Positions 41,447-51,003 are shown, counted from the first letter of the stretch. The stretch: 64,000 nucleotides of DNA from Rhodovulum sulfidophilum DSM 1374 (GCF_001633165.1 NZ_CP015418.1:1674001-1738000); one strand, 5' to 3'. The notes: generated by a model not told the origin, from the sequence alone. Made by a program: numbers and translations.

Positions 41447-42703
41447 ATGATCAGGCGCAGGCAGCCGCGCGCGGCTGAGCACTCGCACCACAAACCCAAG
41501 GGGTTCGACGCGTTCGAGTTGCGCCTTGGGGATGTCATGCGGGGCGAGCGGGCGACGCTCGGAAAATCCCTGCTGGATGTCCAGCGTGAGCTGAAGATCC
41601 GCGCCACCTATATCGCCGCCATCGAGAATGCCGACCCCACCGCCTTCGAGACCCCCGGTTTCATCGCGGGCTATGTGCGGTCCTATGCCCGCTATCTCGG
41701 GCTCGATCCGGAATGGGCCTATCGCCGCTTCTGCGAAGAGGGCGATTTCGCGACCGTCAACGCGATGGATGCAGCCGCGTCCCACAAGCCGCAGCCGGCG
41801 CGTCGCAAGTCCGTCTCCGAGCCGCTGGCCGACCCCAATGCCATTTTCGTGCCCCGCGGCCCGGCGATGTTCTCGCAGGTCCAGCCCGGGGCCATCGGAT
41901 CGGTGCTGGTGCTGCTGTCGCTGATCGCCGTGCTCGGCTATGGCGGCTGGTCGGTGCTGAAGGAGATCCAGCAGGTTCGGCTCGCGCCGCTCGACGACCA
42001 GCCGGGCCTGATGGCCGATGTCGATCCGCTTCAGGTCGCCGAGAACGCGCCGGTCTCGGACCGGGCGCCCTCTGCCCCGCCGTCGGTCGATGCGCTCGAC
42101 CGGCTCTATCGTCCCCAGATCCTCGATCGTCCGGTGATGGTCGCCCGCGACGGACCGATCGCGACCATCGACCCGGGCGAGATCGGCGTTCTGGTCAGCG
42201 ACCGGTCGCAGCGCGCGGTCGAGCGTTCTTTCGACACTGCCGTCGCGACGGCGCTGGCCGAGGCAGGGGCCGGAGGGCAGAGGCCGGGCCTCGTGCGCGA
42301 GCCCCGCGCCGCGGAGAACGGAGCCGTTCAGGTTGTCGCCGCCGATGCGACACCCGAGCTCGCGATCCTCGCGGTCCGGCCGGCCTGGGTCCGGATCTCG
42401 GCGGCTGACGGAACCGTGCTGCTCGAAAAGATCCTGGATGCGGGAGAAAGCTACGTGCTGCCCCGTACCGAAAAACCGCCGCGGCTGCGCGCGGGGAATT
42501 CGGGCTCGGTTTATTTCTCGGTCAACGGGCGGACCTACGGGCCGTCGGCTCCGGGGGCGAAGGTGGCCAAGAATATCGAACTGTCGCCCCGGGCGCTGAC
42601 CGAACGCTATCAACTGGCCGATATCCAGGCCGATCCCGATCTGGCGGTGGCGCTGGCGCAGAACGACGTGCCGACGACACGCGCCGGCGGCCCGTCGCGC
42701 TAG
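41447..42703 (+). CDS. RodZ-like helix-turn-helix membrane protein
   Basis: A 418-residue protein with an N-terminal RodZ-type HTH (LGDVMRGERATLGKSLLDVQ, IRATYIAAIENADPTAFE, FIAGYVRSYARYLGLDP) at about 25-92. A single membrane segment covers about 148-168 (IGSVLVLLSLIAVLGYGGW). The periplasmic part ends in a DUF4115-like domain (PAWVRISAADGTVLLEKIL, SVYFSVNGRTYGP). The family links MreB to the cell envelope. Its place directly before ispG is common in this group. Confidence 0.85.
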   Translation: MIRRRQPRAAEHSHHKPKGFDAFELRLGDVMRGERATLGKSLLDVQRELKIRATYIAAIENADPTAFETPGFIAGYVRSYARYLGLDPEWAYRRFCEEGDFATVNAMDAAASHKPQPARRKSVSEPLADPNAIFVPRGPAMFSQVQPGAIGSVLVLLSLIAVLGYGGWSVLKEIQQVRLAPLDDQPGLMADVDPLQVAENAPVSDRAPSAPPSVDALDRLYRPQILDRPVMVARDGPIATIDPGEIGVLVSDRSQRAVERSFDTAVATALAEAGAGGQRPGLVREPRAAENGAVQVVAADATPELAILAVRPAWVRISAADGTVLLEKILDAGESYVLPRTEKPPRLRAGNSGSVYFSVNGRTYGPSAPGAKVAKNIELSPRALTERYQLADIQADPDLAVALAQNDVPTTRAGGPSR

Positions 42704-42802
42704 AGCCGCATCGGCCGGGGCGCGGCAAGGCCGCGCGTTGCGCCGCGTCGGGGAATCTTCTATCCCGGAGTTGGATTAACCAACGCTCGGACAGGTAGAC
42801 CC

Positions 42803-43939
42803 ATGTCGCTCAATTCCGTGCGCCCCTGGCGCAGTATCGACCGCCGAAAAACCCGTCAGATCCATGTTGGCCCCGTCGCCGTGGGCGGCGATGCGCCGAT
42901 TTCGGTCCAGACCATGACCAATACGGTGACGACCGATGTGAAGGGCACGATCGGACAGATCCTGCGGGCGGCCGAGGCGGGTGCCGATATCGTGCGGGTC
43001 TCGGTGCCAGACGAGGATTCGTCGCGCGCGCTGAAGGAAATCGTCGCCGAAAGCCCGGTCCCGATCGTCGCCGACATCCATTTCCACTACAAGCGCGGGA
43101 TCGAGGCTGCCGAGGCGGGCGCTGCCTGCCTGCGCATCAATCCCGGCAATATCGGCGATGCCAAGCGGGTGAAGGAGGTCATCAAGGCCGCCCGCGATCA
43201 TGGCTGCTCGATGCGGATCGGGGTGAATGCCGGGTCGCTGGAAAAGCACCTGCTCGAGAAATACGGCGAGCCCTGTCCCGAGGCGATGGTCGAGTCGGCG
43301 CTCGAACATATCCGCATCCTCGAGGATAACGACTTCTTCGAGTTCAAGATCTCGGTGAAGGCCTCCGACGTGTTCCTGGCCGCGGCTGCCTATCAGGGCA
43401 TCGCCGAGGTGACCGAGGCGCCGATCCATCTGGGCATTACCGAGGCGGGGGGATTCGTCTCCGGCACCATCAAGTCGGCGATCGGTCTGGGCAACCTGCT
43501 GTGGATGGGGGTCGGCGACACGCTGCGGGTCTCGCTCTCGGCCGACCCGGTCGAGGAGGTCAAGGTCGGCTACGAGATCCTCAAGGCGCTGGGGCTGCGG
43601 CACCGGGGCGTGAACATCATCTCCTGCCCGTCCTGCGCGCGGCAGGGCTTCGATGTGATCCGGACCGTCGAGGCGCTGGAGAAGCGTCTCGAACATATCA
43701 AGACCCCGATGAGCCTGTCGATCATCGGCTGCGTGGTGAACGGGCCGGGCGAGGCGCTGATGACCGATGTCGGCTTTACCGGCGGCGGCAACGGCAACGG
43801 CATGGTCTATCTCGCGGGCAAGCAGGACCACCGGATTTCGAACGAGGCGATGATCGACCATATCGTCGAGGAGGTCGAGAAGAAGGCCGCTGAGATCGAG
43901 TCCACCGAGACCTCCTCCGGGGTCGAAGCGGCCGAGTAG
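42803..43939 (+). CDS. ispG: 4-hydroxy-3-methylbut-2-enyl diphosphate synthase
   Basis: A 378-residue iron-sulfur enzyme of the MEP isoprenoid pathway (flavodoxin or ferredoxin dependent). The TIM-barrel start includes [15 protein letters not shown] and [10 protein letters not shown]. The cluster cysteines lie in [12 protein letters not shown] and [13 protein letters not shown]. The last 20 residues are Glu-rich. It is followed by two perfect palindromes before the convergent dsb genes. Confidence 0.95.
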   Translation: MSLNSVRPWRSIDRRKTRQIHVGPVAVGGDAPISVQTMTNTVTTDVKGTIGQILRAAEAGADIVRVSVPDEDSSRALKEIVAESPVPIVADIHFHYKRGIEAAEAGAACLRINPGNIGDAKRVKEVIKAARDHGCSMRIGVNAGSLEKHLLEKYGEPCPEAMVESALEHIRILEDNDFFEFKISVKASDVFLAAAAYQGIAEVTEAPIHLGITEAGGFVSGTIKSAIGLGNLLWMGVGDTLRVSLSADPVEEVKVGYEILKALGLRHRGVNIISCPSCARQGFDVIRTVEALEKRLEHIKTPMSLSIIGCVVNGPGEALMTDVGFTGGGNGNGMVYLAGKQDHRISNEAMIDHIVEEVEKKAAEIESTETSSGVEAAE

Positions 43940-43953
43940 CCGGACCGGCGCCG

Positions 43954-43990
43954 CCGGACCAGAATTCTTCGTCGAAGAATTCTGGTCCGG
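43954..43990. terminator. Perfect 18-bp inverted repeat after ispG
   Basis: The arms 43954-43971 and 43973-43990 are exact complements around a single base, with CCGGACC at the outer ends and GAATTCTTCG inside. It lies between convergent genes. One arm recurs in part at 17457. Confidence 0.7.
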
Positions 43991-44016
43991 GAGCCACCGC
44001 AATGCCGCGAAAGCCC

Positions 44017-44040
44017 CGGGAAAATTCGCGAATTTTCCCG
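44017..44040. terminator. Perfect 24-bp palindrome after ispG
   Basis: CGGGAAAATTCG followed directly by its complement CGAATTTTCCCG. Together with the preceding palindrome it probably ends transcription from both sides. Confidence 0.65.
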
Positions 44041-44060
44041 AAGCGTTGTGGGCGGTGCGA

Positions 44061-44819
44061 TCAGTCCGCCCGCGCGTCCTCGACCAGTTGCTTCATGCCC
44101 TCGAGCGGCACATAGCCCCGGATCATCTGGTCGCCGAGGATGAAGGTGGGCGTGCCCGAGATCTGCAGCCGTTGCGCCAGCGCGTGATTGTCGGCGATCA
44201 CCTTCTCGACCTCGGGGGCCTTCATCCGCTCCAGCACCGCGGCCGCATCCAGCCCGTTCTCCTCGGCCAGCCGTTTCAGCGACTCGTCGCTGACATTGCC
44301 GCGGAAGGTGATCAGGGCGTCATGGATCTTCTCATAGGCCGCGTCCCCGGCCAGTTGCTTGACCGCGATGGCAAAGCGCGAGGACAGCACCGATTGCTCG
44401 CCCAGGATCGGGAATTCCTTCACCACGAAGCGGATATTGCCGTCGCTTGCGACCAGGTCCGAGACTTCGGAATAGGATTTGCGACAGTAGGTGCAGCGGT
44501 AATCAGTGAACTCGACGAGGGTCACGTCGCCCTCGGGATTGCCGCCGACCCAGGAAACGCCATCCTCGAAGATGTCCTCGGCATTGACCCGGACCAGCGT
44601 CTCGTCATTCTGCGCCTGGGCATTGGCCTGGCGTTGTTCGAGGACGCCGATCGCCTCCATCAGCACCTCGGGATTGTCCATCAGATAGGACCGTACCTCG
44701 GCGCGGAAGGCCGTGCGCTCGGCCGCGCTCATGTCGGTGAGGTCGAAGGCCTCGGCCTGAGCTGCGAGGGGGGCGGCGAGGCCAAGGGCCATCAGCGCGG
44801 CTGCGGTCATGCGGGTCAT
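44061..44819 (-). CDS. DsbA-family thiol-disulfide oxidoreductase
   Basis: A 252-residue periplasmic protein with a signal peptide (MTRMTAAALMALGLAAPLAA, cleaved near QAEA). The thioredoxin-fold active site is Cys109-Thr-Tyr-Cys112 in EFTDYRCTYCRKSY, and the cis-proline loop is SGTPTFILG. A helical N-terminal extension (about 30-80) is like that of copper-resistance ScsC and Com1 types. ATG 44819 follows GGAGAG. It is the last gene of an operon with a cysteine-free paralogue and an M48 protease. Confidence 0.92.
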   Translation of the reverse strand: MTRMTAAALMALGLAAPLAAQAEAFDLTDMSAAERTAFRAEVRSYLMDNPEVLMEAIGVLEQRQANAQAQNDETLVRVNAEDIFEDGVSWVGGNPEGDVTLVEFTDYRCTYCRKSYSEVSDLVASDGNIRFVVKEFPILGEQSVLSSRFAIAVKQLAGDAAYEKIHDALITFRGNVSDESLKRLAEENGLDAAAVLERMKAPEVEKVIADNHALAQRLQISGTPTFILGDQMIRGYVPLEGMKQLVEDARAD

Positions 44820-44907
44820 CGGCTCTCTCCGTTCGTCGTGACGCGGGTCGGGCTCTCTTCCACCATATCCGGACGACGGCGCCAATGGGCAAAAGCCAAG
44901 GCCGGGG

Positions 44908-45648
44908 TCACTTCTTGCGGCGTATCGCCTCGACCATGCGCAGGAGCGCGACGGCGGGCACGTCGCCGCGCACCATGGTCCGCCTCAGGACCTGCGCGGG
45001 GGCGGGGCCCAGCTCCAGCGCCTTGGCGAGGGCGCGGGTCTCGGCCAGCTTTGCGGTGATGTCCGCGCCCGCCATCCGTGTCGTCGCCTCTGCCGGGTCC
45101 AGCCCCAGTTCCGCCGATATCCGGTCGAGCGTGGCGGCGTCGAGCGTGGCGCCCGCGTCAAACAACCGGCTCTGGGCGGCCTCATAGGCCGCGGGGCCCG
45201 CCAGTCGAAGCACCGCCAAAGCGAAGCGCGCGGCGCGCTCGGCCGCTTCGTCGCCGGGGCGGGGCGCCTCCTTGACCACCAGCCGCAGCTGGTCGTCCCG
45301 CTCGGCTGCCTCGCGCGCCGCGTCAAGCGCCCGCCTTGCCCCTTCGGCGCGGTAGTCGACGAAGCTGACCAGCGTCACGTCGCCGTCCGGCGCGCCGCCC
45401 GTCCAGTCATCCGGTGCGCGGAAAAGCGTCTCGGCATGGGCCTCGATGCGGGCCAGATCGGCATTGGCATGGCGCGCCATCCGGCGCGTCTCGGCACCCT
45501 CCAGAGCCTCGCGGATGACCTCGGGATGCTCCAGCAGATAGGCGCGAAGCTCGGCCCGGAAGGCGACCCTCTCGGCGTCGTTCAGCGGAAGGGCGAGGCC
45601 CGGAGTGGCCGTCGCCACCGCAACAGCAAGACACAGCACCAGCTTCAT
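44908..45648 (-). CDS. DsbA-like protein without catalytic cysteines
   Basis: A 246-residue exported paralogue of the next gene. It shares the N-terminal helix (ERVAFRAELRAYLLEHPEVI, compare ERTAFRAEVRSYLMDNPEVL) and the strand VTLVSFVDYR. Where the active site should be it reads Ala101-Glu-Gly-Ala104, so both cysteines are gone, and the cis-Pro loop is replaced by LGPAPAQVL. It cannot be a thiol oxidoreductase. The frame is intact and its start overlaps the M48 stop by 4 bp, so it is expressed and probably has a binding or chaperone role. Confidence 0.85.
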   Translation of the reverse strand: MKLVLCLAVAVATATPGLALPLNDAERVAFRAELRAYLLEHPEVIREALEGAETRRMARHANADLARIEAHAETLFRAPDDWTGGAPDGDVTLVSFVDYRAEGARRALDAAREAAERDDQLRLVVKEAPRPGDEAAERAARFALAVLRLAGPAAYEAAQSRLFDAGATLDAATLDRISAELGLDPAEATTRMAGADITAKLAETRALAKALELGPAPAQVLRRTMVRGDVPAVALLRMVEAIRRKK

Positions 45649-46988
45649 CGCTGTTTCAGCTTTTCGGCTGCGGCGAGGATGTCATCGGCCCGCAGCCAGC
45701 CCGGCGAGCCGCGCGGCAGCAGCCCTTCGGCGCGGCGGGCATGGACAGCGGCGGTCTTCATCCGGCCGGCGACGGCATACCGTTCGGCGGTCGCGACCGA
45801 GGCCATGCCGTTATTGCCGGTGCGGGCATAGGCCACGGCCAGATCGCGCAGCATCCGTGGGTCGCGGGGGTCGCGGGCCCGCGCCTTTTCAAGCGCGGCC
45901 AGGGCCTTGCGGTTCTCGGCCGGCCGGTCGAGCGCCAGCAGCGCGCGGCCGTAGCCGGCAAGGATCAGCGGCTCTTTCGGCGCCATCTGCACGGCGCGGG
46001 CATAGGCCTGCACTGCCGGGCCGAACTGGCGCGATTCCAGAAGGATCTGTCCTTTCAGCTCCTGCACGAACGGATCGCTGCCCCGCGCCGCCTCCAGCCG
46101 CGCGATCTCGGCCATCGCGCGGCGCGCGTCGGGGGTGCGGTGCCAGGCCACGGCGCGGCGCATCATGCCGACGGCCGTCTTGTCCTTTTCGGCGCGGCGC
46201 AGCGTGTAGCGCGGGTTTTGCAGGAAGGCGCCCAGCTTGCCCCGGGCGCGGGCAAACCAGTAATCGGCTTGGGTATCGGACTGCACCGCGCCGCTATAGG
46301 CGCTGGCATAACCGCGCGCATTGCGCAGCCGGTCCGCATTGAGCGGGTGGGTGCGAATATAGGGGTCCTGTCGGCTTTGGCTCAGCGCCTCCTGACCGCG
46401 GAAGATCTCGAGCACCTTGACCATCGCCTGCGGAGAGATCCCGGCCCGCGCCATGTAGCGCGCGCCCGCCTGGTCGGCCGAGGCCTCCTCGGCCCGGGTA
46501 TGGGCGAAGAAAAGCCGCTGCGCGGTCGAGGAGGACCCCATGGCAATTCCCGCGCCCGCATCCGCATGGCCCGCCGCCGCGACCGCCAGCGACATCAGCA
46601 TCCCCATCGCCGCGGCCGATCCCGCGCTGCGCATGTTGGACAGCCTGCGCGTGATATGGCCATTGGCGATATGGGCCAGCTCATGCGAGATCACCGCCTG
46701 CAACTCGGCCGCGCTTTCCAGCCTGAGCAGAAGGCCCGAATGCACCATCACCGTCTGGCTGTCGAGGACGAAGGCGTTCAGGCTCGAATCCCGCAGCACC
46801 ATCACCCGGACCCGCTCGGGGCTGAGCCCGGCGGCGACGGCCAGCGGCTGGGTCAGGCGTTTCAGCGCATATTCGATCTCGGCATCGCGGATCAGCGACT
46901 GGGCCCGCGAGGCCGCCGGGGCAAAGCTCAGGATCAGCGCCAGCGCCAGGCCGATCAGGCCGCGCGCCGGTCCCGTCATGGCTCCCAT
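45645..46988 (-). CDS. M48-family metalloprotease with TPR tail (BepA-like)
   Basis: A 447-residue periplasmic zinc protease. After a signal peptide (LIGLALALILSFAPAASRAQ) comes the HExxH motif AVISHELAHIANGH. The third ligand is in EEASADQAGARYM. The C-terminal half has TPR-like helices (AVQAYARAVQMAPKEPLILA and similar). E. coli BepA of this plan checks outer-membrane protein assembly. The start at 46988 (MGAMTGPARG) fits a GAGG site; a TTG 12 codons upstream is possible. It heads the operon with the two DsbA-like genes. Confidence 0.88.
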   Translation of the reverse strand: MGAMTGPARGLIGLALALILSFAPAASRAQSLIRDAEIEYALKRLTQPLAVAAGLSPERVRVMVLRDSSLNAFVLDSQTVMVHSGLLLRLESAAELQAVISHELAHIANGHITRRLSNMRSAGSAAAMGMLMSLAVAAAGHADAGAGIAMGSSSTAQRLFFAHTRAEEASADQAGARYMARAGISPQAMVKVLEIFRGQEALSQSRQDPYIRTHPLNADRLRNARGYASAYSGAVQSDTQADYWFARARGKLGAFLQNPRYTLRRAEKDKTAVGMMRRAVAWHRTPDARRAMAEIARLEAARGSDPFVQELKGQILLESRQFGPAVQAYARAVQMAPKEPLILAGYGRALLALDRPAENRKALAALEKARARDPRDPRMLRDLAVAYARTGNNGMASVATAERYAVAGRMKTAAVHARRAEGLLPRGSPGWLRADDILAAAEKLKQR

Positions 46989-47050
46989 TGACCTCGTCCC
47001 CCTCGGCTGGAAGAAAGCCTGCAACTGGCAGGCACCCTAAGGAGACGGGC

Positions 47051-48190
47051 ATGAAGGTTTCAAGCCGAGGCGAGGTCGATCCCTTCATTGTGATGGATGT
47101 GATGGAGGCCGCCGCCCGGGCCGAATCGCAGGGGCGCAGGATCATCCACATGGAGGTGGGCCAGCCCGGCACCCCCGCACCCGCCGCGGCCCGGAAGGCG
47201 CTGGCCCGCGCGATGGAGGAAAGCCCGCTGGGCTATACCCTTGGTCTTGGCCTGCCCGCGCTTCGTGCCCGGATCGCCGCGCTTTACCGCGACTGGTACG
47301 GCGTCGATCTGAACCCCGAGCGGGTGGTGGTGACGCCGGGTTCGTCGGGCGGCTTCACGCTGGCCTTCACCTCGCTTTTCGATGTCGGCGCCCGGGTCGG
47401 GATCGGCGCGCCGGGCTATCCCTCCTACAAGGCGATCCTCAAGGCGCTGGGGCTCGAGCCGGTGATGATCCGGACCGAAACCCAGCACCGCCTGCAACCG
47501 GTGCCGGGCGATCTGCCCCAGGATCTCGACGGGCTGCTGGTGGCCTCTCCCGCCAACCCTTCGGGCACGATGCTCGACCGCGACGCGCTGGCCGCGCTGA
47601 TCGACGCCGCCCATGCCCGCGGCGCGGCCTTCATCTCGGACGAGATCTATCACGGCATCGAATACGAGCGCAAAGCCGTGACCGCGCTCGAGATCACCGA
47701 CGAGACCTATGTCATCAACTCCTTCTCGAAATATTTCTCGATGACCGGCTGGCGGGTCGGCTGGATGGTCGTGCCCGAGGATCATATCCGCCGGGTCGAG
47801 CGTCTGGTGCAGAACCTCTTCATCTGCGCGCCCCATGCCAGCCAGGTCGCGGCGCTGGCAGCACTCGATTGCGGTGACGAGCTTCAGGCCAATATGGAGG
47901 TCTACCGGAAGAACCGCGCGCTGATGCTGGAGGGGCTGCCGAAGGCGGGCTTCACCCGGATAGCGCCACCCGACGGGGCCTTCTATGTCTATGCCGATGT
48001 GTCGGACCTGACGACCGACAGCCGCGCCTTCGCCGCCGAGATCCTTGAAAAGGCCGGTGTCGCGGTGACCCCGGGGCTCGATTTCGACCCCGAGAGGGGG
48101 GCGGGCACGCTGCGCTTTTCCTATGCCCGTTCGACCGCCGATATCGAGGAGGGCCTGGCCCGGCTCGCCCGTTTCATGGCGTCGCGATGA
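47051..48190 (+). CDS. PLP-dependent aminotransferase, class I/II
   Basis: A 379-residue fold-type I aminotransferase. The PLP lysine is in VINSFSKYFSMTGWRVGW; other anchors are VTPGSSGGFTLAF, ASPANPSGTMLD and ISDEIYHGIEYE, with the C-terminal Arg in LRFSYARS. ATG 47051 is the natural start. The product probably transaminates an amino acid such as aspartate or an aromatic. It overlaps the next transporter gene by 4 bp and so may share a substrate with it. Confidence 0.9.
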   Translation: MKVSSRGEVDPFIVMDVMEAAARAESQGRRIIHMEVGQPGTPAPAAARKALARAMEESPLGYTLGLGLPALRARIAALYRDWYGVDLNPERVVVTPGSSGGFTLAFTSLFDVGARVGIGAPGYPSYKAILKALGLEPVMIRTETQHRLQPVPGDLPQDLDGLLVASPANPSGTMLDRDALAALIDAAHARGAAFISDEIYHGIEYERKAVTALEITDETYVINSFSKYFSMTGWRVGWMVVPEDHIRRVERLVQNLFICAPHASQVAALAALDCGDELQANMEVYRKNRALMLEGLPKAGFTRIAPPDGAFYVYADVSDLTTDSRAFAAEILEKAGVAVTPGLDFDPERGAGTLRFSYARSTADIEEGLARLARFMASR

Positions 48191-49140
48191 GCCCGCTGCG
48201 CCCGGCTGCGAAGGGCGTTCTGGCGATGGTGGGGGCCTCGGCGATCTGGGGCCTGTCCTCGATGTATTACAAGCTTCTGGCCCATGTCCCGCCGCTTGAG
48301 GTGCTCAGCCACCGGACGATCTGGTCGCTGGTCTTCTTCGGGCTGGTGCTGGCGCTGCAGGGGCGGCTGGTCGAGCTCTGGCGGCTGTTCGGTCAGGCCC
48401 GGGCGCTCTGGCTGGTGGCGGCGGCGGCGGTGATGATCTCGACCAACTGGTTCTTCTTCATCTACGCGATCCAGATCGGCCATGCGGTCGAGGCGAGCCT
48501 TGGCTATTACATCTTCCCGCTGGTCGCGGTGGCGCTGGGCTTCGCGGTGCTGGGCGAGCGACCCTCGGCGCTGCAATGGGGCGCGGTGGGCCTTGCCGCT
48601 GTGGCCGTCGGAGCGCTGACCTGGGGGCTTGGCGTCGCGCCCTGGATGTCGCTGGCGCTGGCGGGAACCTTCGCGCTTTACGGGCTGGCCAAGCGTGGCG
48701 TGCCCGCCGGGCCGGTGGTTTCGGTCACCGCCGAGGTCGTGCTGCTGCTGCCGCTGGCGCTGGTCTGGCTCTGGGGGGTGCATGTCGCGGGCTGGCCCGG
48801 GCTGACCGGCCGGGCGCTGGGCGCCTTCGGCCAGGATCTCGGCGACAGCCTGCTCTTGGTCTTTTCCGGGCCGCTGACGGCGGTGCCGCTGATGCTGTTC
48901 AGCTATGCCACCAAGCGGGTCGATTTCGCGACCGTGGGGCTGGTGATGTATCTGAACCCGACCTTGCAGGTTCTGGTGGCGACACTGGTCTTCCGCGAGC
49001 CCTTCACCGGCTGGCACATCCTGGCCTTCGCCCTGATCTGGACGGCGCTTGCGCTTTATTCGGCCGAAAGCCTGCGGCTGGACAGGGCGTCGCGCAGATC
49101 CTCCATCAGCGCGGGCACGTCGGACACCATGCGGACATAG
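48187..49140 (+). CDS. rarD: RarD-type EamA transporter
   Basis: A 317-residue protein with about ten membrane segments and the RarD pattern (GVLAMVGASAIWGLSSMYYK at the start, LSHRTIWSLVFF, SLGYYIFPLVAVALG, NPTLQVLVATLVFREPF at the end). EamA proteins export metabolites. It is translationally coupled to the aminotransferase. Its last 85 bp overlap the convergent LOG-family gene. Confidence 0.85.
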   Translation: MSPLRPAAKGVLAMVGASAIWGLSSMYYKLLAHVPPLEVLSHRTIWSLVFFGLVLALQGRLVELWRLFGQARALWLVAAAAVMISTNWFFFIYAIQIGHAVEASLGYYIFPLVAVALGFAVLGERPSALQWGAVGLAAVAVGALTWGLGVAPWMSLALAGTFALYGLAKRGVPAGPVVSVTAEVVLLLPLALVWLWGVHVAGWPGLTGRALGAFGQDLGDSLLLVFSGPLTAVPLMLFSYATKRVDFATVGLVMYLNPTLQVLVATLVFREPFTGWHILAFALIWTALALYSAESLRLDRASRRSSISAGTSDTMRT

Positions 49141-49634
49141 CCTGCCAGCGAGGGCTCGGCGAAGCCCTCGTCGATGAAGTGATGGATGAGCGCGCTCAGC
49201 GGGTTCCAGAAGCCTTCGGTATTGAGCAGGTAGATCGGCTTGGCATGCAGCCCGAGCTGGCGCCAGGTCAGCACCTCGAAGAATTCGTCCAGCGACCCGG
49301 CACCGCCCGGCAGCACCACGATCGCGTCCGAATTCATGTACATGACCTTCTTCCGCTCATGCATGTTCTCGGTCACGATGAAGGCCGACAGGTCGCGCTT
49401 GCCGACCTCGCGGTCCAGCAGGTGCACCGGGATCACCCCGAAGGTCTGCCCGCCCGAGCCCTGCGCCGCCCGTGCGACCCGGCCCATCAGCCCGACATCG
49501 CCCGCGCCATAGACCAGCCGCCAGCCCGCCTCGGCCAGGGCATGGCCCAGCGCGTCGGCCTGGGCCGCATAGGCGGGACGGTCGCCGTCGCGTGAGCCGC
49601 AGAAGACACAGATGGATGGGTTTTGAAGGGTCAT
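49056..49634 (-). CDS. LOG-family nucleoside 5'-monophosphate phosphoribohydrolase
   Basis: A 192-residue protein of the group once called lysine decarboxylase. It has the phosphoribohydrolase motif VLPGGAGSLDEFFE (Ser replaces the usual Thr) and the conserved Arg and Lys in MHERKKVMY. Start ATG 49634 (MTLQNPSICVFCGSRDG) is canonical. LOG enzymes release cytokinin bases or remove nucleotides. It shares 85 bp with rarD on the other strand. Confidence 0.88.
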   Translation of the reverse strand: MTLQNPSICVFCGSRDGDRPAYAAQADALGHALAEAGWRLVYGAGDVGLMGRVARAAQGSGGQTFGVIPVHLLDREVGKRDLSAFIVTENMHERKKVMYMNSDAIVVLPGGAGSLDEFFEVLTWRQLGLHAKPIYLLNTEGFWNPLSALIHHFIDEGFAEPSLAGYVRMVSDVPALMEDLRDALSSRRLSAE

Positions 49635-49735
49635 GGCACGCCTGCGGATCGGTTTTATGGACCCGTGATACCGGGGTTGATATTGTCCCGCAAGGCATCG
49701 GGCCACAGGGCGGTCCATGCGGGGGAGGAGGGGCG

Positions 49736-50929
49736 ATGCCAGAACGCGCGCGCAAGGCACCGATCCGGAGATCGGTCTGGACCTGGATCATCCTCGGCGG
49801 CGAGGCGGCGCTGGTTCTCATGGTCGCTGCCTGGTTCCTCGGGCGGGACGACGAGCGCAAGAGCGACGGGCCCCAGGCAGAACAGGATGCGGCCGTCACC
49901 TCGCCGGATACGACCGACAAGGCCCCTGATGCTGCAAATACCGACGCGCAACCCCCTGCTGCGGGCGACCGCTCGGAGGCGGTGCCGCCCGCGATGCCCG
50001 TGTTCGCGCCGCCTGCATTCGATCTGGTCCGCGTCACGCCCGAGGGCAGCGCGCTGGTCTCGGGCCGGGCCGGGGCGGGCAGCGTCGTCGCGGTGCTGGT
50101 CGAGGGCCGCGAGGCCGCCCGCGCCAAGGCCGATGCCGCTGGCAATTTCGCGGTCCTGTTCGATCTTGGCCAAAGCGACGAGCCGCGGCGGATCTCGCTT
50201 GCGATGCTGGGGGCCGACGGGCGCCGGACCGCCTCCGAGGCGACGGTGATTCTGGCCCCGAACCGGTCCGTTTCCACTGCCACCGGGCCAGCCGGAGGGC
50301 TCGAGGATGCGGCGGAAGGACCGCGCCCGTCGCAGAGCGGCGCGCCGTCATCCGCGATAATCGGGCCGCCTCCGGCCGATGCCGCCGCCATCCTCATCTC
50401 GGATGCCGGAGGGGTGCGCCTGCTCGAGCCCCCGCATCCCCATGAGGCGCCGCCGGTTTCTGGACTGACGCTCGACGCGATTTCCTATGATGCCCAAGGG
50501 GCCGTGCGTCTTGCCGGTCGCGGCCGTCCCGGGGCCGCGCTTCGGCTCTATATCGACAACGCGCCGCTGACCGAGACCGCGATCGACGGCGCCGGACGCT
50601 GGACCCTCCGCGCGCCCGGCATCGCCGCCGGTCGCCATGTCCTCCGGGCGGATCTGCTGGCCGACGATGGCGGGGTTGCGGCGCGGATCGAGACCCCGTT
50701 CCAGCGCGAGCCCGCCGCCGAGATCGCGGCCGCCATGCCGCCGCCCGCCGGACCGGCCGGGGTCCGGGTCATGACCGTGCAGCCCGGCTATACGCTCTGG
50801 GGCATCGCCGACCGGACCTATGGCCGGGGCATGCAATATGTGAAGATATTCGAGGCCAATCGCGGCCAGATCAGCGATCCCGACCTGATCTATCCCGGCC
50901 AGATCTTCGATCTTCCGCATGTCGAATAG
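49736..50929 (+). CDS. LysM-domain envelope protein
   Basis: A 397-residue protein with a signal-anchor near the N-terminus (WTWIILGGEAALVLMVAAWF), a long Ala/Pro/Asp-rich linker, two Ig-like stretches (about 92-165 and 240-310) and a C-terminal LysM domain (VQPGYTLWGIADRTYG, YVKIFEANRGQI, LIYPGQIFDLP). LysM binds peptidoglycan. GGGGGAGGAGG precedes the ATG. Probably it is anchored in the inner membrane and reaches the cell wall. Confidence 0.88.
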   Translation: MPERARKAPIRRSVWTWIILGGEAALVLMVAAWFLGRDDERKSDGPQAEQDAAVTSPDTTDKAPDAANTDAQPPAAGDRSEAVPPAMPVFAPPAFDLVRVTPEGSALVSGRAGAGSVVAVLVEGREAARAKADAAGNFAVLFDLGQSDEPRRISLAMLGADGRRTASEATVILAPNRSVSTATGPAGGLEDAAEGPRPSQSGAPSSAIIGPPPADAAAILISDAGGVRLLEPPHPHEAPPVSGLTLDAISYDAQGAVRLAGRGRPGAALRLYIDNAPLTETAIDGAGRWTLRAPGIAAGRHVLRADLLADDGGVAARIETPFQREPAAEIAAAMPPPAGPAGVRVMTVQPGYTLWGIADRTYGRGMQYVKIFEANRGQISDPDLIYPGQIFDLPHVE

Positions 50930-51003
50930 TCATGGCGTCGCTGGCATTTTCCGGTCTCCGGCGCTAGGGTCGGCCGCGCTCCCCTTAGGAAGGCCTCTCC
51001 CCG

